A DNA stretch of 64,000 bases from Terebella lapidaria. Lineage: Eukaryota; Annelida; Polychaeta; Terebellida; Terebellidae. The notes beneath the pieces are model-generated. The model was not told the DNA's origin and made no database searches. It saw only the letters and a program-made list of their open reading frames with translations. Position numbers and translations under genes: made by a program. Where the stretch lies: contig OX424570.1 of NCBI GenBank assembly GCA_949152475.1, forward strand, positions 20,518,694-20,582,693, written 5' to 3'. This document shows positions 44,543 to 57,370 of this stretch, piece after piece. Each line of letters begins with the position of its first letter. The stretch's first letter is position 1.

Positions 44543-47500
44543 TTATGATTCCCACAAGAATCGGTCATCATCTAGTAATTCTGCCAACAGTTTGTTCCAA
44601 GGTCGATAGAAGTCTCGCAATCTCTTCATCAGAGCATCACTCGGAGATACTGTTTCTATACGGAAGTGATTCTTCCGGCTATGTGCCGACGCCCTCAAAC
44701 TCTTCATACCAAGTTTTGTTAACGGATCTGCAAGTACAATTGATTACTATTCAATGAAACCCAAATAGGATGCATATGCTAGTGGTTATGAATTTGTGCA
44801 CACAATGTGGTGAAAGCGTATCAAAGAGTTTTTTTGGAATCAGGTATTGCGTAAAGATCAATACCTGATTGGAATCTTAAGATTCTGCAGTTGTGCTGCT
44901 GTGATTAAATACCACAACAATGTACATTAGTTACTTGTACAAGGGGAACATTTACCAAGTTCTTCATTGCAACTATTCCTTCAACACTTACTGGAACTAA
45001 TACTCATGTTCTATATATTATTGTACTGTATAAGCAATGGGGTTATCCCCTGGTTACAAATTCAACTGGGAATATAACAGTGAGAAAGTTGGCGTCAGCA
45101 AGTATTTGTGCATTGAGCCTTGATGGTGGTCATATAATAGTGTCACTGAAATGTAGATCCATTCCAGCAAAACGTAGTTTGCTGCACTACATTATGATGA
45201 TTCTATAGATGTCTGATCAACTAATCATTTCTTTGACGGAATCAGTCTAATTTATTTGCATAACGATAACCATTCATTGGTGTTTTTTGTAGTGTATTGT
45301 ATCACTATTAAATATATGCTTTATTATATATTGTAAGTTATGGATTACACATTCAAGCGGATGTGTACTGAAGTACTTACACAACATTACAAAAAGGTCA
45401 ATATCACAGTTTTCCATTACCTAATCCCAAGAAGTCCACAATCTCAATGATAATTTTCGTCTTGTTAACAGCATACTCCTCAAACAGTATTACAAAGAAC
45501 TGGTCACGAGGAAAAACTTGAAACCAGTCTCTGAGGAACACACCGTACATCCCACGTATCACCATGTTCTCCTGTGGAAGAAAGATAAACACATATAAAT
45601 CAGGATATTATTCATAGTATGAACCTATGAGGAAGGTCCATACACCTCCGGGGAAAAATCTTATTGATTTAAGATCTCTACGTCAAATGACCTTTGACCT
45701 ATTGCTCAAAACATTTTTTCTTGAGCTGTCCTTGAGGCTTCCTGCATATCTTGGAATTGAAGTTGCTTAGAGCGATACAGACGTTATTTCGGGACTTGTC
45801 GCCCCATAAAAATATGACTTAGGGGTATACGGGGGTGAACTTTAACCTTGACAGTATATTGTCACTTAATTTTGTATAATAAGATTTTCAATTCTGTAGA
45901 TTTCTCGAAACCAGGGTGTCGTACAGGGCAACGGACAATGATGTTGGAACTGTCACATGAAACAAACTAGTTACCATTCTTTATTGCCATTGATATCTCG
46001 AAAATAGTGAATTACACAGGAAATAAACATTATTTTTATATTCATTGTCTAGAAAACATTTCTTATGGATGTTAGGAAACCTTAAAAAATTCACCTGAAA
46101 CGTTATATCTAACGAGCATGTCTTGGGGAGGGGGATATATTTGCTCTGGATCTTAGTTTCGTTTAGTCAGTTTATTGTAATATTTGCGTTAGACCGAAGT
46201 GCCTCATTTGACCTTGCATCTAGTTATTTTACTATTATTACATGAAGTTAGTGATTGATACACATATACTCACATTTAGATTGTAGGCACAATAACGAAT
46301 TGGCATTCCAGCCAAACATTGCACAGCCTGATCCAAGTGTGAAGTCAATCTCTCCTCGATTGATACATTTTGTTTCTTCATACGATTCTCCATGTTGTGG
46401 TTTGATATAGCACTTTGGTTCAACGGAATTAGATTTTCTCTAAATTAGTATTTCTCTAAATCATATATACAATGTGTATTGTGGACATAGGGTGATTATT
46501 TTGGAGCAAGCTTTATTTCCTCTCGGCGAGTTAGTATTTCATGACAAAGAAGTAGTATTTCGTCCAGATGAAGTACTATTTTGTCTTGACGAATTATTAT
46601 TTTGACATGACGAGTTATTAGGCATACATTGTCTCCTTGATTCATCGAGATCCAACGTGCCCTCCTTTTCAAAGACTGTGTTCTCCGCGCCTCAAATAGA
46701 ACTTCGAATATTAGAGTATGGTGCTCGATAGTGGCAGGAAAACCCAGAAATCATGTGATCTTGAGCATGCCCCATACAACCCTCCCCATGGTCATAACCC
46801 ACTTCGTTCGTGTGCTCATTTGGTGAATCGAAGAGACTATGCTTGGTGATTCATCCAGACGATATAATAATTCGTCATGACGAAGTAGTATTTCGTCGAG
46901 GCCTAACACGAATTTTCGGGACGGAAAACTAATTTGTCGGGACAAGAAACAAATTAGGCGGGACGGAGTAAGGCTTGCTCCAATTTTTAATTGAATATTA
47001 TAAAATATAATAAATGATAAACAGGTATGGAAGCTATACCGAGCTACTGGTTCTCTCATGGTGAAGATGAACTTGGTTTCTGGCCTGATGTGATACAGAA
47101 GATGCGACAGAGTCACTCTTGGTTCTGACTGGTTGATATTTCCTCGCCATGTTTGCCAGTCATATGTGAAATAGTAATCGTCAGGCGTACAGTCCCCTGG
47201 ATAAACACATATCGGTACGCTTTTGTGAATGATATAGGCTTATACGGGCCGAGAAAACTGATTGGGACAATGAAATGAAAGACGATATGAAATTCGCCCA
47301 CAGAGCAAGCTTCGAGGGCGATATTCGAACCCAGGATCTATGTTACTTTTATGTAACATGAACTTTTTGAGGAGGAGGATGGATAGGAGATGCTGACTGT
47401 TGGAAGACGACAAGGAGGCAGCTGACCAGAAATAAACTACTAGTAGTAAATGCAAACTGTCTGATAGAAATTGCACGATATATATGAAGTTAAATGAATG

Positions 47501-50316
47501 GTATTGTATTGAGACGATGCAGTAAAGGATATACCTATAATGTGGCCGTGGTATTCACGTCCCTGTCTGGACGTGTGGTGCCACCTGATATTCTCCGAAT
47601 TCCAATCGTAAAGTTCTATGAAATCTGAGTATGCAGCTTCTGCCTCACAACAAAATAGTGTACAGTGGTAATACATTTGAATACATTATTCAAATTTCCT
47701 GATTTGTATACATGTATCTCAATATAATTATCTCTTGATCTCAGTCGTCTGAGATCATTATAAAGATATTGATAGACCATACTTGTTTATTATCCAGCAG
47801 CGAAGCTATTATAATATATCTCACATATTTGTGCCTAGCAAAATTATTCTTTTGGTAGACCACCAATGTAGGCTACAAACCTGCTGAACAAGATGGTTGT
47901 CCAAATCGTCTTCTGGCCCAAAACTGACTTTCCTTTCTGGCAGTCGATTCGATTTGCGAATGTGATTTTCTCAGTATTGCACACAAGTCAGTTGTGCCAG
48001 ACTTCTGAGCACCAAGCAGGAAGAAATAGGGGAAGCAGCGAATTCTCCAGCAAGGACTCTTCAGTTCGGAACACCTCTTTTCTAATATCTTCTTCATATT
48101 TGTAAACATAACTTTTCGAAGTTTTAGGTGACATAATTTATGTTCATTATGAAAAAAGTTTTTGTTATAAGTGTGATGTCTTGGTATTCCTTCCATCCAG
48201 CAAGGATTCTTGTAGTTTTCCATCAATGGTGGCAACACCTTTTACAAAGTAAGACAAATCACGATTTTAAAAAATGCTTTAAGTCTACTTATGAATTTCT
48301 AATAGTTAGATAGATGGTAGTACTGAGACAACAACCAGAGAATTGCGAATACTTAAATGGGCGCTATGGTGGGCACTTCTATTAGAACAAAACGTCAGAT
48401 AACGTCAAATATTTTCTATATCAAGATAGTCCACTCAGGCCAAAACTCCCCCCTGGCAGTGAGACTGAGTAATTACTACATTTGCGGTTTTTTTAATGAA
48501 TATCTATGACCAAAACGTCATTTTATGAATGAAAACCGCTGTTGGAAATACGTCCAACTTTCCGTCTCACCCCTACGATAAAAACTGTTCAATATTTCGC
48601 GTCCATTTTGGCCTGAGTGGACTATCTTGGTGTAGAAACGTTTTTGAATCAGGATCTCTGTCGAGCCAAGTCAGATCAGCCTGGTCAGCTCGGCAGAGAT
48701 TCTGGGTCAGAAACGTCATCTGTCGTTTTTGTTTTTTTTGTTTTTTTTCTAAAATTTATACTTTTTTTCGTAGGTTGTTGGGCAGTTGTATACTAATTCC
48801 ATCAGGTGTACAGTAGAAACAACTACATCTAACACACTGTCTGCCCCTGATGACGCCAGTGTGTCTTTCGATAAACTATTTGGTCGGGCCTTGTTTCTAT
48901 TGCAAAATGTTGTACTTTACGTTTGTTATTAACATCATCAAAATCTGAATATATTGGTGGTAATAGATTGATTCTTACATTCTATTTATAAAAGCGTCGG
49001 GTGAAAAAATCTTTGAAAACCGAATCCCATTTAGTGTGGGGAAAGGCAACGAGCAGGATTGAAATGACATACAGTTATTCTCGGTGATGGGTGGATCAAT
49101 ACATTGAGAGTAATAGGAATTACTCTTAGCAATAGTGGGTTATCAGGAATATTTGCAATCGCCAGTCGGCAGCACTGTTTCATAGGGTCTCATGACGTCA
49201 CCGTCCTGTTTTTCCTGGTGCCACCAATATAAACGTAATTTTGAAGCCATATTTTCTGTCCGATCACAGACGATATCCTTAAGTGATTTGGCGCCAAAAC
49301 TAACTGATATTACAATGCTGCCCCTTGTTGAATGATCGTTTGATAAGACGCTATTATCAGCTATGAAGGCGTTGCCGGTAGAATCTACCTAAATTGTGAG
49401 GGCCGTGAAAAGCTATATTATTCACGTAATGGCAGTTGCGGGCCACTAATGGCAGTGTCGACTCATTAACACCGCCACTTGCATTCATGTGTTTGGTGGG
49501 CAATATCTATGACGTGATGCAGACACATGAGTGGTTACTAATTCTTTATGTACGTGTAGCAACCTTGATGTGGTGAAACAACATATTTGTTCCTAAAATG
49601 TCAAGATTAATTTGAAATATTAGGGCAAACTACCACGTTGTATTCTTGAATATAAGTGGTATATTTCATCTAAACCTACGCATACAATCTTTTGACTATG
49701 TATTAGGCTAACTCATTCGCAGCTGATAATAATAGTAATAACATGATATTCTTGTGCCTTATACTTTTAGATTGGCCGTCCGTCATTGAGGAGCGGCCCT
49801 CCATAGCCATTAGCAGTCCTCGGGCTTTGGCTAATCATTGACGTCTGGCTACTATAAAAGTAAAACGCCCTCTAAATTCATGTTATTGTTATAATAATTA
49901 CTTTGCTTACTGTAATATTTTCAAGTTATGCAATACTCACTGCTTGAAATGTTTCAATTTTCTCCCGGTCAATAGCCAGAGAGTAGTTGTGCAGAATCTA
50001 CATCAAAATATAAAACACAAGAATTCAAACTGAATGTTTACAACTGTTGCTAGAAATTCCACAAACGGATAAATTCGTCAAATTGAGACATTGTGGTGAT
50101 CATAATATGAATAAAAGACAGCTAACTTACCATGTGCTCTCCCCTTTTGAGTTTGACTTGCATGGTAATTCCTTTTTTGTGATTATTTACATACATGTAG
50201 CTCTGTAAAAGTGCATTATAAACTGATATCGCCAGCAACATAGCAATCACAAATCGTCGAGTGAAACGGACAGGAAAACGCCCAGAAAACCTCCAACTTG
50301 TCATTGTCATTTCCAT
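44543..50316 (-). CDS. CHST15-like: CHST15-like Golgi carbohydrate sulfotransferase (8 exons)
   Basis: Exons 50131-50316, 49941-49997, 47881-48238, 47535-47639, 47040-47196, 46274-46439, 45421-45571 and 44543-44727 keep phase throughout and give 454 residues. Residues ~18-40 are a signal anchor (RRFVIAMLLAISVYNALL), so a type II Golgi membrane protein. FFLLGAQKSGTTDLC in exon 3 is the 5'-phosphosulfate-binding loop, with the key K-x-G-T-T. KFIFTMREPVAR at the end of exon 5 is the 3'-phosphate-binding region. FPRDQFFVILFEEY in exon 7 and FYRPWNKLLAELL then DRFLW at the C-terminus are characteristic of CHST15-like members. These enzymes transfer sulfate from PAPS to chondroitin/dermatan-type sugars. 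The usual LYSDY-like continuation after the 3' motif is not seen: the join to exon 6 is in frame but reads RENLIPLNQS. A small exon may be missed there, or this member diverges. Confidence 0.82.
46501..46983. mobile_element. inverted-repeat element with gacgaattattattt-type internal repeats
   Basis: Starts ttggagcaagcttta and ends taaggcttgctccaa. The interior repeats words such as gacgaattattatttt, gacgaagtagtatttcgtc and cgggacggaaaactaatttg. It lies in the sulfotransferase intron between exons 5 and 6, where the canonical motif continuation is missing. Confidence 0.6.
48421..48630. mobile_element. ~210-bp inverted-repeat element (MITE-like)
   Basis: Begins tcaagatagtccactcaggc and ends gcctgagtggactatcttgg, an inverted repeat of more than 20 bp. 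It has no coding capacity and is inside sulfotransferase intron 2. Confidence 0.7.
48765..48905 (-). repeat. dispersed repeat (other copies at about 38455-38575 and 63120-63265, plus strand)
   Basis: The stretch with gtgtacagtagaaacaacta, acacactgtctgcccctgat and gacgccagtgtgtctt is the reverse complement of sequence near 38500-38560 (agccacactggcgtcatcag, gacagtgtgtaaacatagtt) and 63165-63230. The ends are not defined. It is non-coding. Confidence 0.6.
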
Positions 50317-50492
50317 CCTTCTCTAAAACTTATGAATTCTGGTCGTATGTGATTTCAAGCTTTGCAGCTCTGTGTCACATCGATTCAAAATGTCTATGTT
50401 CGAGAATACATTAGGACAAGCTTAGCCAGTAATTATATCTTTCTATTGATTCAATGAAATATTTGCATGGAACGAAGTACCATTATTTGAGG

Positions 50493-50790
50493 GCAGCTGG
50501 TGGTTAAGGCGCTCATCTCGTGACCAGCTGGTTGCTGATTCGAGCCGTGGTGCTAGCAAGCCGTGGGAAAGGTGTGTATCACAATGTGTCTTGGTTCACT
50601 CAGTCGTATTTGAGTACCCGATTTGTAGTCACCTTGCGCTAGTACTGGCAGCAATATATAGGTGATTGTCTATGGACCCAGTTGAGTCGACAAGTGGTTC
50701 CTGGCCAGATATTGGGGGTAATATTTGTGAAGCGCTATGAGCACGATCGCCGTGAAAATGCGCTATATAAAAATTCACATTATAAGCAGT
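50493..50790 (+). mobile_element. tRNA-derived SINE
   Basis: The head reads gcagctggtggttaaggcgc (A-box-like), and further on ggttgctgattcgagcc matches the polymerase III B box. The tail contains gaagcgctatgagcacg and atgcgctatataaaaattca, the tail type seen in several invertebrate SINE families. It lies immediately upstream of the sulfotransferase start region. The cloverleaf is incomplete, so it is not called as a tRNA gene. Confidence 0.65.
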
Positions 50791-50799
50791 GCAATTATG

Positions 50800-51010
50800 A
50801 AAGAATTAAAGCATTAATTCTATGGCATTTTTGATACAAATAAACCCTTCCCTACCGCATGCAGATTCCATTCCCAACAACCACCAACATCCATCCTCTA
50901 TCCTGACCACCTTGCATGCCGCTCATTGGCTGCCCAGTTTATAGGCCACGCCCCTCTCTCACCCCTCTCGCTATCGCACTTCTCCATCCCCACCATTCTG
51001 GATTACACTG
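50800..51010 (+). repeat. left fragment of a ~493-bp repeat unit
   Basis: From gcattaattctatggcatt to attctggattacactgc it matches 61887-62061 closely, including ccgctcattggctgcccagt and ataggccacgcccctctctc. The match stops abruptly at 51010, where GC-rich retroelement sequence begins. The insertion broke into this repeat. Confidence 0.75.
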
Positions 51011-51647
51011 CCGACCGCTCCGCGAATGATTGGGATGACCACTTCCCGTATGTCTTAATGGCGTACAGGTCGTCGGTCCACTCTTCGACCGGAGTTACTC
51101 CGCACGCGATGTTGTACGGCCGGGAGCTAAATCTGCCCGTGGATATTATGTATCCAACTGCGGCAGAGACCGGCGCAGTACCCCAGTGCGGTCTGGAGTA
51201 CGTGGAGTGGATTCGCCGCGCCCTGGCGAACGCCCGTTTACGGTATTGAAACAGGTGACAGATGTGGACTACCGGATCCGGAGGGATTCCGATCCGGACA
51301 GGGTTCTGGTTGTCCATATCGATAATCCCAGGGCACGCAATTTGAGAGCAACCTGTTCCGAACTAAAGAAGTACGAGGGCCCGCTTGTCATGGATCCGCT
51401 CGTTCAAGATGCGGAACCGGATTATGCTCCCATATGGGATCCGTCCGGTCAGCATCCACGGACTCCGGACGAGCGTGTGCGCCGTATGGTGGGCCTCCCG
51501 GACCTCTCTGACCCGTCAGATGATGGACTGGGTCCCTATCAGCCAGATGACGGCGATCCGCAGGTACCCCCACTCCCTCCAGTACCTGCGGATGACGGGC
51601 GGCCACGCCGGAAACCACGTGCGCCGGCCCGGTATGCGTGGGAATAA
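51011..51647 (+). pseudogene. Ty3/Gypsy-type integrase remnant
   Basis: The first part encodes NDWDDHFPYVLMAYRSSVHS, then STGVTPHAMLYGRELNLPVD, the end of the integrase core typical of Ty3/Gypsy elements. Near 51235 the frame switches after ARLRY to a second frame with FTVLKQVTDVDYRIRRDSD and VVHID, the post-core region. The intervening sequence is deleted, followed by a Pro/Asp-rich tail ending at 51647. Reverse transcriptase, RNase H and protease are not present. GC content is far above that of the host genes. Confidence 0.72.
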
Positions 51648-52367
51648 CATTCCGCCCATGCGGATGCGTCTGCGGTACCCGTCTATCACACCAAGGATGG
51701 GTTGTAGGTCGTTCCGTGAGAGTCCGCACGACTTACCTCCGCGGGTGGCTACTTTGTGGCTATCTTCGGAGTTGAGGTCCGCGGAGAATTTCATGTTGTC
51801 ACGCCGCCGCTCCGCATCCGCCCTCCCGTAGTTTTTTGGCGCTAGGGACGTGCGGCAACCCTATCCGCATCAGTTCGCCTGTAGTCCGGCGTAGTTAACA
51901 CAGCGGCAACGCTGGCCGGACAACTTTTGTGGATCTGCCGGACTCCCTGGCCCCGGAACAGCCTCTTAAGTGGCCAGACTGAGGTTGGGATTTACGTCCG
52001 CTATGGGAGAAGCGCCTTCCCACGGATTTGGGGAACTGGCTTTAGACGCGGGGATAGTGTCCGCACGTGAGGACTGACGTCCGCGGTTCGTCCGCGTGAC
52101 TCGTCCGGCGTCCGCGACGCTTTAAGATGATGCACTTCGGTGTAGTTATCCCCCGTGTGCCATTACTATAATTAAGGTTATAGTAAGTAAGGTTTCTTAC
52201 GGCAGGAAACCGAATATCCATTATGATAATGGAGCGGTTGTTAAGTCCGCGTGTGCGGACCAGCCGCGGCAGCGGGTGACGCTCATTCTCGTCCGGATCG
52301 TACCTTACAATACGCGGTCCGGCCGGAATGACCGGAACCCCGGCCTCCTTCTAAGAAGGGGGTCGTA
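51648..52367 (+). other. retroelement 3' untranslated region and polypurine tract
   Basis: GC-rich, no convincing frame. It ends in a purine-rich tract (aagaaggggg) directly before the TGTTAC start of the LTR, as expected for a second-strand primer. Confidence 0.5.
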
Positions 52368-53030
52368 TGTTACATGCGCAACACTTGTGGTGGCTTCTAA
52401 TTCCAATATCATGTTCATTGGATAAGGGCAATACGCCGTTCTATGGTAGGCGTCCGGCCTGGACTCCGTCCGCGGGCAGCTCCGGACGTCCGCCGGCTAT
52501 TGCTTTCACCATCTTTGGGCACCTCTAGATTGGGCGCCGGTATGAAGGGTTCGCCCCCTAACCATTGAGGTTATGGCCCATGCCTGCTCCGCGTCTAATC
52601 TATTGGCTCCGCGCTCCGGTAGTCGTTTGAGGAGGCTCTGGGCTGGACCGGGCACCGCTCGGTCGCCCGATTGTCGGTCCGGACGTCATGGGTATGTCCG
52701 ATCGCCTTTTTAACGTACCAGCGGCTATGGGGAGTGATTTTGTTTATTTTCCATCTCATTTATTATTTATGGGAGGATTATAAGCCACAAGGGTGTGCGT
52801 GTTCCCGTGGAAATGCTATTCTTACTCTTTTCCCTGGTGCAATAGAGAGTAAGAAATCGGGAGATTTCTGCTTTCGCAAGAGGGGTGTAGGAGATTGTGT
52901 ACATTGTATCAAAGGCTGTATGCCGTGATCTATGAAAAGCATGCAATTGGTGGTGGATTTATTTCTATTGCTGCTTGGGCGGTGTTAAATTTTTATTTAT
53001 CGCTGCTGATAGGGTGACATAATCGTAACA
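52368..53030 (+). repeat. long terminal repeat (663 bp)
   Basis: Starts TGTTAC and ends GTAACA, an inverted terminal pair, and is preceded by a polypurine tract. The length suits a Gypsy LTR. No second copy of the same sequence is in the window, so this is an incomplete element. Confidence 0.6.
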
Positions 53031-53467
53031 CCCACAAGTAGTTTGGCTTTTGATACATTGTATACAATCTTTAACCTGCGAGGGTGATTCACTTCACGTC
53101 ACTGATCGCCAGTGCGAAAGCTATTGCTAATGACTGCTGTTAATTACTGAAGTATTTTAGCGGGTTCCCCCGGGATGGCTTGTGTATGTAAGCCACCCGT
53201 ATACATGGAGTGATAGGAGTCACCGGGGGGAGATGCGTGTATATGTATGAGATAGTGTAAAACGTTCTTTTGTCTGTTGATCTGGTAGATGCAGTGGACA
53301 GACGTTTCCACGGGAACGCATCATGCGGTGCACGTGCAGTATAACTGCCAACACTTGATGCCTCTAAAGCTATGTAACTCGTTAATCTCTGGTCATTCAA
53401 GCACTCGGCACTGGTGGAGACAGATCTGCGGATCTGACTCCCAGTGTTTAAGCGGAGAGCGCTTGAA

Positions 53468-56400
53468 ATGTCAGAAAGCAGTGACGGGTGCAAGGAGTTT
53501 CCTTCGGACGACGATCGCAAGATCAAGTCCGGAGATGGGTCTGTTGAGCGCGGTAATTCGTACTCGAGACCCATGCGTCCTGAGGGGGATGACGAGAGAG
53601 ATAACCCCGAAGGCGCGTATGTGGGTTCTGCGGAATCCAGCTCCGGCTCTGGTTCTGGTACAGGAACCGAGTCCGAGAGCGAGGTCGCGGCGGACCGCCC
53701 TGAAGAGAGTGACTCGGCTATGTTAGGCGCCGAGCAGCTCCTAGATCCGTCTCCTTTTCCCCGCGTGGAAGAGTTGATGGACTGCAGTGAGGTAGGACCC
53801 GCTGCTGTCGACATTGTGTTGCACCCGTCTCCAGAGATGCTTGCATCTCTGGGGCCGGATGAGAGTACTCGTGCGGAAACCCGTCCGGATGGCCGTAGCC
53901 GTCCGGACACCGGTTCCGACAAGAACTCCACGGTGTCCGCACCTGCGGAGTCTGGTCCGCACGACCGGAAGACACCTGGGACTTGGGCGGAGCAGGCTGA
54001 CGCGGCTGAGGAAGCCGCATCCCAAGCTCCGACCCAGGAACAGGAGTCTGGCTCGAAGGAGACTCAGGACCGGGATGATGGGTTTACATCGCCCATCTCC
54101 CGACGCACTCGCCGTCGAGCCAAGGAGATCGCCCAGAAGCAGTGAAAGGCCCAGCAGGAGCTAGAGGCCGCCAACCGCGAGCAATCTGAGTCCGGATCCG
54201 ACCAGGACCCGGTCTCCTCGCCTCCTAAGAAGAAGAAGAAGCGGACCCACCGGAAAAAGATGTCCGGCGGTGCCCCGCCTCAACCCGGATCACAGTCCGG
54301 AGGACCTAAGCCGCTGGCGCCTAAGCCGGGCGGCCAGTCAGGGTCCTCCGCCAAACCCGGAGACGCCAAGGTGCCTAATCCCTCGGGATCTGGTGCGGGT
54401 GGCGCCTCCGAAGGATCCGGCCAGGGCGCAGGAGGTTCCAGTAAGCGAGTGCCCATCCAGGCACCAAAAGTAACCTCCTCTTCTTCTTCCTCCGGTAAAA
54501 AGAAGCCTACCGGAGCTGCGGAGGTGGGGTCGAGTCCAGTGGACCGTGGGCGGCCCGTGCCGAAGGAAGGAGATCTTCGCCTAGAACTCCTTCCGGAAGC
54601 GCGCGGAGCAAGACGGGGTCAACCTGTCTGACGCCGCACTGGACGCGGGACGTCAGGCTTTTGTTGCGTCGCAACAAAGAGCCGCGACCCAACACGCAGA
54701 GAGTGTGCCCCGACAACCCAGGTCGGAAAATCGTTCGGGGGCGGCCAAGAAAAAGCGGCCGTCCTCGGAGCAGCCCTCTATCCAGAGGCTGCGGGCCGAG
54801 ATGGGCCCCGAACTCCCTGGGGTACGTCAGGGACACATGTTCCTCCCGCGTTATGGCAGGGATCCGCAGGCGCGCCGCACGGCGGATGCCGGTGCGGCGG
54901 CCGACACGCCTTTCACACGGCCTCGTCCACTCACGGACGAGGAGCGTGTCAGGCTGCCGCCCGAGACGGAGGACGGGGTAACATACCTCCTCTGTCCGGA
55001 ATCCCTGGACGGGTATCAGGACCCGCATTGTGCGCTCAACCGGGATCGTAGGTATCCTTCCTACGACCATCTGAGCCGACACGTTGCGGGGTACCATTAC
55101 CCCTGGGTGAGGATGTTCGTGTGCAAGAGGTGCTACTCACGTAGACCGGAGCAACGATACTTCCCCAGTTTGGAGGCCCTGAACGCTCACCGCGCGGGTG
55201 CACACCGCGGTGAGGGACTTCACACCGTTGGTGATGAAGCGGGGCCTGTATTCAACTTTGGATACATTCCACCACGGGTGGCGTCGTTCATGACTACGTC
55301 AGGGACGGCGAAGAACCGATTCTTTCACTGGGGTCCGTGGCGCTTTGCACAGCGCATCATGGACGATGCCTGGAAGGAGTCTGGCGTCGTGTCCGCGGGC
55401 TCGAGCTACACAGCTCGCCTGACGGCCTCGATGGGCCAGATTGCGGCGGAGTACCAGGCGGCGGAAGCCGCCCAGACAGCAGCAGAGGCTGTCCGTCAAC
55501 CGCCGGCAACCCAGGCAGTGGAAGAACGACACCGGGTCACCATGGTCGTGTCCGAGATGCCGCAGGTCGCGGCCAAGACACGAGTGGCTTCTCCTAAGCC
55601 GCGCGCCCCGACAAGGACTCAGGGGAAGGGTCCCCGGGCGCGCTGACTCAGGAGGATTACCCGGGCTTGCTCGAGGTGACAGTACCTGCGGGTCCGTCTG
55701 AGGGACAGGTGGTGGCAGACACCTCCGCCTCCTCGAGTACCACGTCGGTGGTCCGGCCAAGGACCCCACGTGTGACTCCCTCGGTAGCGAGCAGCAGCGG
55801 ACGTGCGGCACCTCTCTCGAGGTCGACGTCCGCGTCCTCGTTGGTAGTTGAGGGGACGTCCGCGGGATGGCAAAGCACCGCCTCCCTGGACTTGGATCTC
55901 CTCGACGCCACGGCGGACGTACGCCGGAGGTTCGGTCCCACGACCGCCAGCGCCTACGAGACTTTCCGCGAGTCTGTAGGCCAGGCGGTCGGCCATCGTC
56001 GCGATGGTTTGGACCGGATCCCCGGTGACCCAGCCAGTGCCCCGAGCCATACGTGACTTGGGGTCCGCAGGCGTGGCCGCGCTGGTCCGCGCTAGAGAAG
56101 AGCACCCCTGGGATCACCCTCAGCGCGGTCGACTCACTCAAGCGGTGGTGTACCTTGTGGCGGAGATGGACAGCTCTCTGGACCGGTTCAGCCGGTGCCG
56201 CGCCGAGGCGTCCCGTGTCGCATGCGACCTTGCATATGACCAAGGCCTCATGGAAGGCACCCGGCGGAGCCTAGAGAGCTACCGGACTTTGTCGGCCGTC
56301 ACTGAGCGGCGCGCGTTCGACCAGGATCGAACCGCAGCTCTAGCCGAGCAGTCCGGGGCGTCCGCCCCCGCCCCAGAGGTAACCGCTAGGATGGAGCACC

Positions 56401-56870
56401 TGGAGGCTGAGAATGAGCAGCTACGGCGTCGTCTTGACGAAGCCGAGGCCACTCGGACTCGCCCACTCCAGGGCGTCGATGACCCCGAGTTGTCCGCCCG
56501 GAACCAGGCAGCTCTCCAGCGGGCGGATGCCGCTTTGGAGCTGGCCATCTACCCATACCTAGTCCAGGTATGGGGAGAGCGCACGGCCGGTCCTCAGCGA
56601 ACCCGCCATACGGTAGAGATGTTCCGCGCCATCGCGAACCTCGGCGCCACATCTCTGCCGGCCTCCGTTGTCATGACTGCGTCAGGACCCGGGTTGCAGG
56701 GCTCACCGCATAAGCCCCTGCAAGCGCCACCGGGCCTGCCTCATCCGCCCGCGCAACCGGCTTACACACTGCCAGTTCCGCTGCTTCCGCAGCGTAGGGA
56801 CCCGTCACCGCCGTCAAACCCCAAGACAGGCGGCACGGATGAGGAGCCGATGACAGAGGGGGAAGGCTAG
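53468..56870 (+). pseudogene. broken gag-like polyprotein region with C2H2-type fingers and coiled coil
   Basis: A chain of GC-rich frames: 53468-54145, continuing in the same frame through a TGA to 54631, then 54705-55646, 55667-56056 and 56004-56870, with frame changes between. The N-terminal part is acidic and Ser/Pro-rich with a basic patch (KKKKKRTHRKK). The middle frame has two Cys-Cys-His-His arrays (CPESLDG to HVAGYH, and CKRCYSRRP to HRAGAH), unlike CCHC knuckles. The last frame has a heptad-like coiled coil (MEHLEAENEQLRRRLDEAEA). No reverse transcriptase is found. The position between an LTR and a polypurine tract suggests a gag of an LTR retroelement. Family is not recognised. Confidence 0.5.
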
Positions 56871-57370
56871 GGTGCTAGCCTGGTCGCCGCACTTGCGCGG
56901 CGGCGTGCCGGAGTCGCTCCCGCGGCTCCGCTTTGCCTCAGACCCGTTCTGCGGATCTGAGGAGCCGGCCGGCAGGGCGGTCGGCAACACTTTTTAGAGG
57001 TACTATCACTTTTGATCACTCGGTGTGTTGTTTTACAAAAATTTCTAAATTTAAAGTTTAACCTTAAAGATATTACAAAAAACTCGACACACCGTCCTTT
57101 TATAACGGATGACCACCTCGGTCAAAATTTTAGCTTGTTTATGAGGGTTTGGTCAAAATTACAAAGCGCGTTATGGTTTCTCCGTAAGTCCGGGGGTAGT
57201 TCCCCATTCTTCCAAAAGGGACTCTTAAAGTCCTAGTCTTTTGCGCCGTGACTTCTGGGTACCGTTCACCTTGCTTCCTTCGGTCCGCCATGCGATGCCC
57301 TCGTCGTGTTTCGGGAGGTTTTGGGCGCAGGCGGAGCATGTTGGGGACCAACATTGTAAGAAGGGGGTAA
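56871..57370 (+). other. retroelement 3' region with hairpins and polypurine tract
   Basis: GC-rich stem-loops follow the last frame (cgccgcacttgcgcggcggc and cagacccgttctgcggatctg). A purine tract (aagaaggggg) occurs just before 57371. Confidence 0.4.

Noticed and set aside
50493..50570. functional tRNA gene
   Set aside because: A- and B-box-like words are present, but acceptor stem pairing is not convincing and a SINE tail follows, so it is called a SINE.
53140..53931. 263-residue minus-strand open frame
   Set aside because: It is the complement of the GC-rich gag-like frame on the plus strand, whose composition leaves few stops on either strand.
55299..56243. 314-residue minus-strand open frame
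   Set aside because: Shadow of the plus-strand gag-like frames in GC-rich DNA; no recognisable motif.
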